64,000 nt of DNA from Streptomyces sp. NBC_01571 (GTDB taxonomy: Bacteria > Actinomycetota > Actinomycetes > Streptomycetales > Streptomycetaceae). Position numbers and translations under genes: made by a program. The notes below the pieces were generated by a model. It searched no databases and was not told where the DNA came from. It was given only the letters and a program-made list of their open reading frames with translations. Position 1 is the first letter of the stretch. Each line of letters starts with the position of its first letter. The stretch is taken from positions 3,534,001 to 3,598,000 of the forward strand of contig NZ_JAPEPZ010000001.1 of NCBI RefSeq assembly GCF_026339875.1. Reading direction: 5' to 3'. This document shows positions 51,131-61,421 of this stretch, in pieces.

Positions 51131-51375
51131 GCTGCGGCGCCCGTCACACCGGCCGGACGCGCTCCGCACATCCGTGTGCGCGCTGCGCGAGGTGGAGAGT
51201 GAAGCAGCCCACAGGGCGTTGGTCACATCCGAGGCGCGATAGTAGTGATTTCCAGTGTCATGGACGCGTCCTCGTGCCCTCTGACCTGGGGTTTGAGAGC
51301 CAGATCACATAAGGCACTTTCTCCCCTGATGCGACCACCACTAGTAAAAGGGGGTCATTGCGGACGGGCCTCGAG

Positions 51376-51500
51376 CCTGTTTCTCTGAAGCCGTCGCGAG
51401 GCGCCGACGAACCCACCCGGGTCGCGGCACCGGCGTACGCAGCCACCACGCACCGCGTGGTTCCGGCCTACCGCGACGTTCGTGTCCCCGAAGAAACAGG
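51376..51500 (+). promoter_or_regulatory. structured 5' leader that pairs with the ribosome site of the transglycosylase gene
   Basis: CCTGTTTCT (51376-51384) pairs with AGAAACAGG (51492-51500), which contains the only Shine-Dalgarno-like AGG before GTG 51507. Inside are ACGAAC/GTTCGT (51407/51478) and GTCGCGG/CCGCGAC (51421/51471), plus a CCACCACG/CGTGG hairpin. Streptomyces cell-wall hydrolase genes are known to carry c-di-AMP (ydaO) riboswitches; the canonical ydaO core is not clearly matched here. Confidence 0.55.
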
Positions 51501-51506
51501 TTCTCA

Positions 51507-51920
51507 GTGTCCGTCTCCTTCATCCGCCGCATCGCCTCTCCGAAGAAGGTCCTCACCACTGCCGCCGTGGCCACCGCCACCGTCGGCATGGCTCTGGCCG
51601 CGGCTCCCGCCCAGGCCGCCACCACCTCGGCCTCCTCCGCCCAGTCGATCGCGCACGAGATGATCCCGGACGCCGCGCAGTTCACCGCCTTCAGCAAGAT
51701 CGTCGAGCGCGAGAGCGGCTGGAACCCCAGCGCGACGAACTCCGCGTCCGGCGCCTACGGTCTGGTCCAGGCCCTGCCCGCGTCGAAGATGTCGTCCGCC
51801 GGCTCCGACTGGAAGACCAACCCCGCCACCCAGATCAAGTGGGGTCTGGACTACATGAACTCCCGCTACGGCAGCCCGGTCGGCGCCTGGAGCTTCTGGC
51901 AGGCCCACAACTGGTACTGA
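51507..51920 (+). CDS. secreted lytic transglycosylase-like protein (SLT fold)
   Basis: A 137-residue protein with signal peptide (about 1-37, ending AQA) and a short transglycosylase-like domain: IVERESGWNP with catalytic-type Glu69, ASGAYGLVQALPASKM, and KWGLDYMNSRYGSPVGAWSFWQAHNWY. It cleaves peptidoglycan glycan strands. Start GTG. Its leader is strongly structured. Confidence 0.9.
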   Translation: MSVSFIRRIASPKKVLTTAAVATATVGMALAAAPAQAATTSASSAQSIAHEMIPDAAQFTAFSKIVERESGWNPSATNSASGAYGLVQALPASKMSSAGSDWKTNPATQIKWGLDYMNSRYGSPVGAWSFWQAHNWY

Positions 51921-51939
51921 GCGACCCCCACCGCACGTG

Positions 51940-51977
51940 AAGGCGGCGGCCCCCGATCCCCGGGGCCGCCGCCTTCG
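51940..51977 (+). terminator. terminator after the transglycosylase gene
   Basis: A 15-bp perfect stem (GAAGGCGGCGGCCCC / GGGGCCGCCGCCTTC) with an 8-base loop, 20 bases past the stop. Confidence 0.9.
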
Positions 51978-52399
51978 CCTGTCATGGGCCAGGGGCGAGG
52001 GTCCGGTACGTCAGCGGTACGCCCGTACGTCCTCCGAACGTGCTCGGAGCCGGGAGCGCCCAGGCGAGCGGGCCGCTCCGGCGCAGCCGCTACCGCACCG
52101 GTCCGGTGGCGGGTCCCCCACGAGTGCGGTGAGCAGCGTGCAGGCCGCTCCGGCGAGTCCCCGCCGCGCACGCCAACCGGTCCGTTCCTCCCGCGTCCTG
52201 CGCGTGTCGTCACTCCTGCGTCCCGCAGGTGCCGGCACTTCTGTCGGCGGCGCCACGGGTTCGTTTCGCGGGGCATCCGAGCGTGCGCGGCGGTCGTCTT
52301 CCATGGACGGGAGCCTTCCTTGGGCTCACCCGGCTTCCGACGCCCGCGGGGCTCCGGGCAGACTTCGTCGGAGCAGTCCCATGACCAGGAGGATCACGC
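51978..52399. other. intergenic region without a supported gene
   Basis: 422 bases before terD. Several frames are open but have weak codon bias and no ribosome sites; AGGAGG of terD is at about 52388. No RNA or repeat recognised. Confidence 0.5.
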
Positions 52400-52984
52400 A
52401 TGATCACGCTCACGAAGGAAGACGGCCCGGCGGACCTCGACGGGGTGACCCATCTGTCCATCGGGGTGTCCTGGGACCCCACCGCCGGATCGAGCGGCGG
52501 ACTGATGGGGAAGCTCCGCCGGCAGGCCGGCACCGACCTCGACCTGATAGCGATCGCGATGCAGGGCCCGGACCCGGTGCGGCTGGCGGGCCTGGACTCC
52601 CTGGACCCGCTGGGCAACGGCTCGTTGGTGCACAGCGGTGACAACCAGACCGGCCGCGGCGACGGCGACGACGAGACGGTGACCGTCGAGTTCGCCCGGG
52701 TGCCGGCCAACGTCACGTCGATCGTGTTCGTCGCCGCCGCGTTCAAGAAGAGCAGTTCCTTCCAGAAGGCGCGGAACATCAGCATCAAGGTGTACGACGC
52801 GACCGGGGGCACCACCCAGCAGGTCGCCGACATCTGGCCGAGCCTGCTCAGCAACGACAACGGCTGCGCGGTGGCCAAGGCGATAAGGGTCGGCAATGTC
52901 TGGAAGCTGGAGGTGATCAACCAGACGGGCCGGATCAAGCAGGGTGACGAGCGGGACCTGATGCGCTTCGCGGTGAACAAGTAG
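52400..52984 (+). CDS. TerD family protein
   Basis: A 194-residue TerD/CABP-like protein: LTHLSIGVSWDP-type N-terminus, DLDLIAIAMQ, VHSGDNQTGRGDGDDETVTVEFARVPANVTSIVFVAAAF (calcium-binding acidic loops), and NQTGRIKQGDERDLMRFAVNK. Family members bind calcium and relate to tellurite resistance and stress or, in Streptomyces, development. AGGAGG precedes ATG 52400. Confidence 0.93.
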   Translation: MITLTKEDGPADLDGVTHLSIGVSWDPTAGSSGGLMGKLRRQAGTDLDLIAIAMQGPDPVRLAGLDSLDPLGNGSLVHSGDNQTGRGDGDDETVTVEFARVPANVTSIVFVAAAFKKSSSFQKARNISIKVYDATGGTTQQVADIWPSLLSNDNGCAVAKAIRVGNVWKLEVINQTGRIKQGDERDLMRFAVNK

Positions 52985-53012
52985 GGGTACGAGCAGGGAC
53001 ACGTCCAGGACA

Positions 53013-53040
53013 TGGGGGCTGACTCGTACGTCAGCCCCCA
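53013..53040. terminator. bidirectional terminator between terD-like gene and fadA5
   Basis: TGGGGGCTGAC / GTCAGCCCCCA, an 11-bp perfect stem with the loop TCGTAC, between convergent genes. Confidence 0.9.
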
Positions 53041-53065
53041 CCCGGCACGCCGCCGGGCGCCCCGG

Positions 53066-54301
<1,236 letters not shown>

Positions 54302-54303
54302 CT

Positions 54304-54317
54304 AGAACGTGTACTAG
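54304..54317. promoter_or_regulatory. KstR-like operator upstream of fadA5
   Basis: TAGAACGTGTACTA, one mismatch to TnnAACnnGTTnnA, inside the longer palindrome AACTAG...CTAGTT (54301-54320). Confidence 0.65.
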
Positions 54318-54433
54318 TTCTCCGTGCAGTCTGCTGAGCGGAGCCCCCGTGCCGCAAGGGGCGTGCAGGCCCCGAAGTCGCCATCCGGGCCGTCTCCGCG
54401 CTCAATTGAGGGTGCCGCACCCCTTGCGACTTG

Positions 54434-54447
54434 TAGAACCCGTTATT
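54434..54447. promoter_or_regulatory. KstR-like half-matching site upstream of cyp125
   Basis: TAGAACCCGTTATT fits TnnAACnnGTTnnA except at the last base. It overlaps the shared 14-mer GTTATTACCTTCAC (54442-54455). Confidence 0.5.
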
Positions 54448-54470
54448 ACCTTCACGGCAATTCCCTTTTT

Positions 54471-54485
54471 CTGATGGGTCGTCAG
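54471..54485. promoter_or_regulatory. CTGACG-N5-TCAG motif, site 5
   Basis: Plus strand CTGATGGGTCGTCAG, that is CTGACGACCCATCAG on the minus strand. It is 81 bases upstream of the P450 start. Confidence 0.6.
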
Positions 54486-54565
54486 GCCATCGGAGACTCG
54501 GCCGTCGGAGCACGGCCGCCGGAACACCGTCGCCACAACAGAACGCGTGAGACCTGGAGTTGCCG

Positions 54566-55801
54566 ATGCCCTGTCCAGCGCTGCCCGACGGGTTCGACTT
54601 CACCGACCCCGACCTGCTCCACCACCGTGTGCCCCTGCCGGAGTTCGCCGAGCTGCGCCGGGCCGAACCGGTCCGCTGGATACCCCAGCCGCCCAACCTG
54701 GCCGGCTTCCAGGACGAGGGCTACTGGGCGGTGACCCGGCACGCGGACGTCAGGTACGTCTCCACGCACCCGGAGCTCTTCTCCTCGTCCCTCAACACCG
54801 CGATCATCCGCTTCAACGACCGCATCGAGCGCGACGCGATCGAGGTCCAACGGCTGATCCTGCTCAACATGGACCCGCCCGAGCACACCCGCGTCCGCCA
54901 GATCGTGCAGCGCGGTTTCACCCCCCGGGCCATCCGGGCGCTGGAGCAGCGGCTGCGTGACCGCGCCCACACGATCGTCGAGGGCGCGCGTGCCCGCTCC
55001 GGGCCCTTCGACTTCGTCACCGAGGTCGCCTGCGAACTGCCCCTCCAGGCGATAGCCGAGCTGATCGGCATCCCGCAGGACGACCGGGTCAAGATCTTCG
55101 AGTGGTCCAACCGGATGATCGCGTACGACGACCCGGAGTACGCCATCACCGAGGAGGTCGGCGCCGAGTCGGCCACCGAACTCATCTCGTACGCCATGAA
55201 CATGGCCGCGGACCGAAAGCAGTGCCCCGCGAAGGACATCGTCAGCACGCTGGTGGCCGCCGAGGACGAGGGCAACCTCGGTTCCGACGAGTTCGGCTTC
55301 TTCGTGCTGATGCTGTCGGTCGCCGGCAACGAGACCACCCGCAACGCCATCACGCACGGCATGCACGCGTTCCTCACCCATCCCGAGCAGTGGGAGCTCT
55401 ACAAGCGCACCCGTCCGGCGACCACCGCCGAGGAGATCGTCCGCTGGGCGACCCCGGTGGTCTCCTTCCAGCGCACGGCGACCCAGGACACCGAGCTCGG
55501 CGGCAAGCTGATCAGGAAGGGCGACCGGGTCGGCCTCTTCTACGCCTCCGCCAACCACGACCCCGAGGTGTTCGCGAACCCCGACGAGTTCGACATCACG
55601 CGTGATCCCAACCCGCACCTCGGCTTCGGCGGCGGAGGCCCCCACTACTGCCTCGGCAAGTCCCTGGCCGTCCTGGAGATCGACCTCATCTTCCACGCCA
55701 TCGCCGACGCGATGCCGGACCTCGCCCTGGTGGGCGACCCGCGCCGGCTGCGCTCCGCGTGGATCAACGGCGTCAAGGAGCTCCAGGTCGACGCCGGCTG
55801 A
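54566..55801 (+). CDS. cyp125: cytochrome P450, CYP125-like (steroid C26/27 monooxygenase)
   Basis: A 411-residue P450 aligned from memory with CYP125A: PDGFDFTDPDLLHHRVPLPEFAELR, IEVQRLILLNMDPPEHTR, CELPLQAIAELIGIPQDDR, AGNETTRNAITHGM (I helix), EEIVRWATPV (ExxR), heme loop FGGGGPHYCLG with Cys362, and the C-terminal INGVKELQVD. CYP125 starts cholesterol side-chain degradation by terminal hydroxylation. ATG 54566 has GGAG 7 bases upstream. Electrons may come from the ferredoxin at 38853. Confidence 0.92.
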   Translation: MPCPALPDGFDFTDPDLLHHRVPLPEFAELRRAEPVRWIPQPPNLAGFQDEGYWAVTRHADVRYVSTHPELFSSSLNTAIIRFNDRIERDAIEVQRLILLNMDPPEHTRVRQIVQRGFTPRAIRALEQRLRDRAHTIVEGARARSGPFDFVTEVACELPLQAIAELIGIPQDDRVKIFEWSNRMIAYDDPEYAITEEVGAESATELISYAMNMAADRKQCPAKDIVSTLVAAEDEGNLGSDEFGFFVLMLSVAGNETTRNAITHGMHAFLTHPEQWELYKRTRPATTAEEIVRWATPVVSFQRTATQDTELGGKLIRKGDRVGLFYASANHDPEVFANPDEFDITRDPNPHLGFGGGGPHYCLGKSLAVLEIDLIFHAIADAMPDLALVGDPRRLRSAWINGVKELQVDAG

Positions 55802-55968
55802 CCCCGGCACCGTCTCGGGCCGACGGCCTCCCGGCGTCCGTCGGCCCGTCCCGCGGGAGGCAGGGGCAGCCCCCTACGCTCCGCCCCTGCCTCCCCCGAG
55901 GGCCGGGCCCGGGACCGCTACGCGCGCGCCGGAGATCGGCGCCGGAGCAGCGCCGGACCAGCGCCGGA

Positions 55969-58197
55969 TCAGCCCGCCGTACGACCCGCCGGGCTGTCCG
56001 CGGGGCTGTCTGCCGGGCTGTCCGTGCGACGGCCTTCCGGGCTGCCGGCGGCACTCCCCTGACGGCCTGGCCGGCTGCCTGCGGCACTCCCCGCGGGACC
56101 GCCTTCCGGGCTGTCCGCGAGGCCGGCACCCGGACTGGCCACCGGACTGCCCGACGCCTGGGCCGGCACCTTCGCGCCGCCCTCCACCGCCCGCGTCAGC
56201 GGCCGCGGCCTCGGGCCCTGGAGGAGGTAGGTCAGGCCGAAGCCCGCGGCGACGACCGCCGCGCCGCCCACCGCGTCCAGCACCCAGTGGTTGCCGGTCG
56301 CCACGATCGCCGAGACGGTGAACAGCGGGTGCAGCAGACCGAGCGCCTTCATCCACCACTTGGGCGCCAGGATCGCGATCACCAGTCCGCACCACAGGGA
56401 CCAGCCGAAGTGCAGCGAGGGCATCGCCGCGTACTGGTTGGTGAGCGCGGTCAGCGTGCCGTAGTCCGGCTTGGAGAAGTCCTGCACCCCGTGCACGGTG
56501 TCGATGACGCCCAGCCCCGGCATCAGGCGCGGCGGGGCCAGCGGATAGAGCCAGAAGCCGACGAGCGCGAGCAGCGTGGCGAAGCCGAGTGCCGAGCGCG
56601 CCCAGCGGTAGTCGCCGGGACGGCGGGTGTAGAGCAGGGCGAGGACGGTGAGCGGGACGACGAAGTGGAACGACTCGTAGTAGAAGTCGAAGAAGTCCCG
56701 CAGCCACTCGACCTTGAACACCGCGTGGTTGGCCCAGTGCTCGATGTCGAGGTGCAGGAGCCGCTCGATGGAGAGTATCTGGTCGCCGTGGTGCTCGGCG
56801 GTGGCCCGGCCGCCCGCGTTGGTGCCGCCCGTCGCGGCCAGCCTGACCTGCTGGTAGGCGGAGTAGCCGACGCGGATCAGCAGCAGTTCGAGCAGCAGGT
56901 TCGGGCGGGTGCGGACGCGGCGGAGGAAGGGCAGCAGCGGCACCCGCTTCCATCGGGTGGGGACGGGCTCCGCGTAGTCCGTGGGGATCGGCGCCCGGTA
57001 GTACTCCGAGGTGCGGGAGAGGAACGGCACGACCGTGACGGCGGCGAGCGCGGCGAGCAGCACCACGTTGTCGCGCAGCGGGTAGACCGCCGCCATGTTC
57101 GGCAGCATCATCTTCGCGGGCAGGGTCATGACGAGGACGACGGCGACGGGCCACATGGCGCGGTCCGAGGCCTTCCTGCCGACCCGGCCGACCAGCGCGA
57201 GCAGGACCCACAGCAACTGGTGCTGCCAGGTGGTGGGCGAGACGGCGACGGCGACGCAGCCGGTGATCGCCACGGCCAGGAGCAGCTGCCCGTCCTTGGC
57301 GTAGCGCACGGCACGGCGCAGGCCCAGGACCGCGACTCCCGCGCCGAGCAGCAGGAACAGGCCGATCTCCAGCGGGCCGTTGAGGCCGAGGCGCAGCAGC
57401 GCGCCGTGCAGCGACTGGTTGGTGAGGTCGTCGGCGTCCCGGCCGAGCCCGACGCCCGCGAGGTGGTGCACCCAGTACGTGTGGGAGTCGTGCGGCATCG
57501 CGGCCCAGGCGAGGGCGGTGCAGGCGACGAAGGTCAGCGCGCCGGACACGGCGGCGCGGCGGCGCCCGGTGAACCAGAGCAGCGGGGCGAAGAGCAGCAC
57601 GGTGGGCTGCAGTGCCGCCGCGAGGCCGATCAGGACGCCGCTCGCCCGTTCCCCGCGGACCGTGAAGCAGGCCAGCAGGACGAGCAGGACCGGGATGATG
57701 CTGGTCTGGCCGAGGTAGAGGGCGTTGCGCACCGGCAGCGACAGCATCAGCAGGCTGATGGCCACGGGTGCGGCGAGCAGTGAGGTGCGCCGGCTCACGG
57801 GCTGCGGCAGGGCGCGCGCCGCGACCACGCCGAGCGCGACGACCAGCGACAGGCTGCCGAAGGTCCATCCCCAGCCGAGCCCCTGTTCGGCGGCGCGGGT
57901 GAGGGGCTTGAGGACGAGTCCGCCGAAAGGTGTTCCGGTGAACTGCGTCGAGTCGTACAGCGATCCCTTCACATGAAGGACGCCCTCGGGCCCGACCCAG
58001 GTCTCAAGGTCGGTCAGCCGTTCCCCTTTGGGGGTGCTCAGGACGACGGCGACCTGTCGCACCGCGAGGACCGCGGCGATCAGCCACAGCCCGATACGGA
58101 TCGTGCGTAGCCGCGCCTTCGCCGATTCCGCCGCCCCCGCCCCCGCCCCCGCCCCGAAGGCACCACCCGCTCGCCCACCGTGCTCCACATTCGCCAC
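55969..58197 (-). CDS. bifunctional GT87-like glycosyltransferase / PAP2 phosphatase membrane protein
   Basis: A 742-residue polytopic protein. The first part (to about 420) is a polyprenyl-phosphate-dependent mannosyltransferase-like GT87 domain (ALYLGQTSIIPVLLVLLACFTVRGE, LQPTVLLFAPLLWFTGRRR, SPTTWQHQLLWVLL). The second (about 470-670) is PAP2-like with PSLHFGWSLW and GNHWVLDAVGG. The C-terminus is Ser/Pro/Gly low complexity (PADSPADSPAG). GTG 58197 was preferred for GGGAGG; the longest frame starts at 58230. It likely builds or recycles a glycolipid. Confidence 0.87.
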   Translation of the reverse strand: MANVEHGGRAGGAFGAGAGAGAAESAKARLRTIRIGLWLIAAVLAVRQVAVVLSTPKGERLTDLETWVGPEGVLHVKGSLYDSTQFTGTPFGGLVLKPLTRAAEQGLGWGWTFGSLSLVVALGVVAARALPQPVSRRTSLLAAPVAISLLMLSLPVRNALYLGQTSIIPVLLVLLACFTVRGERASGVLIGLAAALQPTVLLFAPLLWFTGRRRAAVSGALTFVACTALAWAAMPHDSHTYWVHHLAGVGLGRDADDLTNQSLHGALLRLGLNGPLEIGLFLLLGAGVAVLGLRRAVRYAKDGQLLLAVAITGCVAVAVSPTTWQHQLLWVLLALVGRVGRKASDRAMWPVAVVLVMTLPAKMMLPNMAAVYPLRDNVVLLAALAAVTVVPFLSRTSEYYRAPIPTDYAEPVPTRWKRVPLLPFLRRVRTRPNLLLELLLIRVGYSAYQQVRLAATGGTNAGGRATAEHHGDQILSIERLLHLDIEHWANHAVFKVEWLRDFFDFYYESFHFVVPLTVLALLYTRRPGDYRWARSALGFATLLALVGFWLYPLAPPRLMPGLGVIDTVHGVQDFSKPDYGTLTALTNQYAAMPSLHFGWSLWCGLVIAILAPKWWMKALGLLHPLFTVSAIVATGNHWVLDAVGGAAVVAAGFGLTYLLQGPRPRPLTRAVEGGAKVPAQASGSPVASPGAGLADSPEGGPAGSAAGSRPGRQGSAAGSPEGRRTDSPADSPADSPAGRTAG

Positions 58198-58230
58198 GCC
58201 CCGTCGGCCCTCCCGCCCCGTTCGTCCCAC

Positions 58231-58610
58231 GTATCCCGTGCGCCGGTGTCTGTCCGGACCCTAAGAGGCTCGCACTGCCCCCGTGGAAGGACGCAGGCAA
58301 CCCCCTCTTCACCTGACGTCCCCCCGCCTTTTGTCCGGATGACGATAGTGCGGGATCGGTTCGGTTCCCCCCTCGGTCCGCGACATGGATCACATTCACC
58401 CGCGACAAAGGTCACAGACAGGCCACTCGAAGCCGGCGTCCGCCGGGTCCGTCGCCCCTGCGCACACGGTGTTTGCGCACGTTGCGCGCAAGACCGGCCA
58501 CGGCACGTGACGCACGAGAGCGACCCTATGGTCGCTTTTTGGTCTGTCCCGGGTCATCCCGCGGGGCGGACCACGTCCTTGTCCCCGTCGAAAGGCAGGC
58601 GAGCGGAATC
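58231..58610. promoter_or_regulatory. intergenic region with a TTGCGC palindrome upstream of the MHS transporter
   Basis: 380 bases without a gene. TTTGCGCACGTTGCGCGCAA at 58472-58491 contains TTGCGC...GCGCAA arms and resembles the TTGCGCA arm of the eda palindrome. The remainder has no recognised element. Confidence 0.5.
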
Positions 58611-60056
58611 TTGCCCTCCGTCACTCCCGTCGCTCCCGTCGCTCCCGTCCCTCCCGTCCGGCTCCGGCCCCCCGCGCCGACGGAGGTCACCGTCACCGAC
58701 CCCGCCCTGGTGAAGCGCGCCGTGAAGGCCGCCGCCCTCGGCAACGCGATGGAGTGGTTCGACTTCGGTGTCTACAGCTACATCGCGGTGACGCTGGGCA
58801 AGGTCTTCTTCCCGTCCGGCAACCCCACCGCGCAACTGCTGTCCACCTTCGGCGCGTTCGCGGCGGCCTTCCTGGTCCGCCCGCTGGGCGGCATGGTCTT
58901 CGGACCGCTGGGCGACCGCATCGGCCGCCAGAAGGTCCTGGCGCTCACCATGATCATGATGGCGGCGGGCACCTTCGCGATCGGTCTGATCCCGTCGTAC
59001 GCGACGATCGGCGTCGGCGCTCCCCTGCTGCTGCTCGCGGCCCGGCTGGTGCAGGGCTTCTCCACCGGCGGCGAGTACGCGGGCGCCTCCACCTTCATCG
59101 CCGAGTACGCGCCCGACAAGAAGCGCGGCTTCTTCGGGAGCTGGCTGGAGTTCGGCACGCTCGCCGGATACATCGGCGGCGCGGGCCTGGTCACCCTCAT
59201 GACCGCCTTCCTGTCCACCGAGGACCTGCTGGCCTGGGGCTGGCGCGTGCCGTTCCTGATCGCGGGCCCGATGGGCGTCATCGGCCTGTATCTGCGGATG
59301 CGCCTGGAGGAGACCCCGGCGTTCGCGGCGGAGCTGGAGAAGGCCTCGAAGAAGGAGAAGGACCGCCCCAAGGTGCCGCTGCGCGTGATGCTCGCCGGCC
59401 AGTGGCGCGCGCTGCTGCTCTGCGTCGGCCTGGTGCTGGTCTTCAACGTCACCGACTACATGCTGCTGTCGTACATGCCGAGCTATCTGACGAGCGAGCT
59501 GAAGTACGACGAGACGCACGGCCTGCTGGTCGTCCTCGGTGTGATGGCGCTGATGATGATCGTGCAGCCCTTCGCGGGCGCGCTGACCGACCGGATCGGC
59601 CGCCGCCCGGTGATCGCCGCCGGATGCGCCGGGTTCCTCGCGCTGTCCGTCCCGGCCATCCTGCTCATCCGCCAGGGCAGCCTGCTCGCGGTCGCGCTCG
59701 GCATGGGCGCGCTGGGTCTGCTGCTGGTGTGCTTCACCTCCGCGATGCCGGCCGCCCTGCCCGCGCTGTTCCCGACGAAGGTCCGCTACGGCTCGCTCTC
59801 CATCGGCTTCAACGTGTCCTTCTCGCTCTTCGGCGGCACGACGCCGCTGGTGGTCACGGCGCTCATCGGGGCGACCGGGAACATGATGATGCCCGCCTAC
59901 TACATGATGGCCGCGGCCGTGATCGGCGGCGTGGCGGTGTGGTTCATGTCCGAGTCCGCGGGCCGGCCCCTGCCGGGTTCCGCGCCGGCCGTCGAACCCG
60001 GCACCCGGCCCGACGCCGGACCCGGCGCCCCCCGCGCCACCGGGGCGGACGCCTGA
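58611..60056 (+). CDS. MHS family MFS transporter (ProP/KgtP-like)
   Basis: A 481-residue symporter with 12 helices: GNAMEWFDFGVYSYIA at helix 1, FGPLGDRIGRQKVL (MFS loop motif), GFSTGGEYAGASTFIAEYAP and LTDRIGRRPVI. The group includes proline/betaine and alpha-ketoglutarate:proton symporters. The start is probably TTG 58611 (GGCAGGCGAGCGGA upstream), as ATG is absent; a longer frame begins at 58473. Confidence 0.88.
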   Translation: MPSVTPVAPVAPVPPVRLRPPAPTEVTVTDPALVKRAVKAAALGNAMEWFDFGVYSYIAVTLGKVFFPSGNPTAQLLSTFGAFAAAFLVRPLGGMVFGPLGDRIGRQKVLALTMIMMAAGTFAIGLIPSYATIGVGAPLLLLAARLVQGFSTGGEYAGASTFIAEYAPDKKRGFFGSWLEFGTLAGYIGGAGLVTLMTAFLSTEDLLAWGWRVPFLIAGPMGVIGLYLRMRLEETPAFAAELEKASKKEKDRPKVPLRVMLAGQWRALLLCVGLVLVFNVTDYMLLSYMPSYLTSELKYDETHGLLVVLGVMALMMIVQPFAGALTDRIGRRPVIAAGCAGFLALSVPAILLIRQGSLLAVALGMGALGLLLVCFTSAMPAALPALFPTKVRYGSLSIGFNVSFSLFGGTTPLVVTALIGATGNMMMPAYYMMAAAVIGGVAVWFMSESAGRPLPGSAPAVEPGTRPDAGPGAPRATGADA

Positions 60057-60156
60057 CCCGTCTCCGCCGATCGGCCGGTGTCACCCCCGCGCACGGAGGA
60101 TCACTCCGTCATGCGGCTGACAAGCGCGGGCGGCGCGACTAGATTCGTCGGCGAAA

Positions 60157-60177
60157 CTAGTTAGCGCTTCTAACTAG
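60157..60177. promoter_or_regulatory. operator-like palindrome upstream of the O-methyltransferase
   Basis: CTAGTTAG-CGCTT-CTAACTAG, a perfect 8-bp-arm palindrome, AT-rich against the genome, 20 bases upstream of the start. Form and spacing fit a MarR- or TetR-type operator. Confidence 0.65.
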
Positions 60178-60197
60178 GCATACGAAAGGCATGGTGC

Positions 60198-60869
60198 ATG
60201 AGCGAGTCGCAGTTGTGGAACGACGTCGACGACTACTTCACCGCCCTCCTCGCCCCCGCCGACGAGACCCTGACCGCCGCGCTGCGCGACAGTGACGCCG
60301 CCGGGCTTCCGAAGATCAACGTCGCGCCGAACCAGGGCAAGCTGCTCCAGCTCCTCGCCCGGATCCAGGGCGCGCGCCGCATCCTGGAGATCGGCACCCT
60401 AGGCGGCTACAGCACGATCTGGCTGGGCCGCGCACTGCCCGCCGACGGCCGGCTGGTGACCTTCGAGTACGACGCCACCCACGCCGAGGTAGCCCGCCGC
60501 AACCTCGCCCGCGCCGGCCTCGACCGGATCGCGGAGGTGCGGGTGGGTCCCGCGCTGGAGTCGCTGCCGAAGCTGGCCGAGGAGAACCCCGAGCCGTTCG
60601 ACTTCGTCTTCATCGACGCGGACAAGGTGAACAACCCGCCCTACGTGGAGTGGGCCCTCAAGCTCACCCGCCCCGGCAGCCTGATCGTCGTCGACAACGT
60701 CGTGCGCGGCGGTCACGTGGCCGACGCCGGCAGCACCGACCCGAGCGTGCGGGGCACCCGGGCCGCGCTGGAACTGATCGCCGCCCACCCCAGGTTGAGC
60801 GGTACGGCGATCCAGACGGTGGGCAGCAAGGGGTACGACGGGTTCGCGCTGGCCCGGGTCCTCGACTAG
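60198..60869 (+). CDS. O-methyltransferase (class I, catechol/caffeoyl-CoA type)
   Basis: A 223-residue Methyltransf_3 protein: SAM motif ILEIGTLGGYSTIWLGRAL, FEYDATHAEVARRNLARAG, the metal-binding FVFIDADKVNNPPYVEWAL and VVDNVVRGG. It probably methylates a catechol-like hydroxyl with Mg. Monocistronic, with the palindrome just upstream. Confidence 0.93.
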   Translation: MSESQLWNDVDDYFTALLAPADETLTAALRDSDAAGLPKINVAPNQGKLLQLLARIQGARRILEIGTLGGYSTIWLGRALPADGRLVTFEYDATHAEVARRNLARAGLDRIAEVRVGPALESLPKLAEENPEPFDFVFIDADKVNNPPYVEWALKLTRPGSLIVVDNVVRGGHVADAGSTDPSVRGTRAALELIAAHPRLSGTAIQTVGSKGYDGFALARVLD

Positions 60870-60893
60870 GGCACCGGTCCCGCTCCCCGGGCT

Positions 60894-61289
60894 CTACCGC
60901 TCGTGGTAGAAGCCCACGTTCACGCTCTGCGGGCCGGTGCGGTCGAAGATGACGATCTCTCCGGAGCTGCCCGCGGGGAGCTGCGCCGTCCCGCCGTACG
61001 CGACGGACTGGGTAGGCATCCCGGCGAAGGTCAGCCGGACCTCGGAGGAGGGGTCCGGCCGGGAACCGTGCAGCCAGGTGACCTGCCAGGAGCCCTCCGG
61101 ACCGCACAGGAACTCCAGGTGGACGCGGGAGACGAACAGCCAGTCGTCGGGGGTGGCGAGCCGGCACACGGTCCGGTCCCGGCCCACCCGCAGCACGGCG
61201 CCGGGGTCGCTCGGTGCGTCGGCCATCAGCATTCCGGCCGTCGCACCCGCGTCCGCCCCGGTGACCGAGGCCATGGTGAGTTCGAGCAC
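60894..61289 (-). CDS. FHA-domain-like small protein
   Basis: A 131-residue protein with the FHA signature VLRVGRDRTVCRLATPDDWLFVSRVHLEF (GR and SRxH) in its middle. FHA domains bind phosphothreonine peptides. GTG 61289 has AAGGAG 6 bases upstream. No signal peptide. Confidence 0.82.
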   Translation of the reverse strand: MLELTMASVTGADAGATAGMLMADAPSDPGAVLRVGRDRTVCRLATPDDWLFVSRVHLEFLCGPEGSWQVTWLHGSRPDPSSEVRLTFAGMPTQSVAYGGTAQLPAGSSGEIVIFDRTGPQSVNVGFYHER

Positions 61290-61421
61290 GTGCGCTCCTT
61301 CGCGTGCCGGTGATTCGTCCCACCGGTTCAATCGTCCTGGTACCGGGCGTGGTTGACGCGCCGCCGCCGCATGATAATTCGCCCGATCGTCCGCTCGGGC
61401 GTCCTCCGGCACAATGGACGT

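Noticed and set aside
51376..51500. Confident ydaO (c-di-AMP) riboswitch
   Set aside because: The conserved GGGGAACC and GACAGCTAAC blocks of that class are not clear, so only a structured leader is claimed.
52011..52304. 97-codon minus-strand frame with a hydrophobic stretch and Cys residues
   Set aside because: Third-position G/C is lower than in neighbouring genes, there is no ribosome site and no recognisable family.
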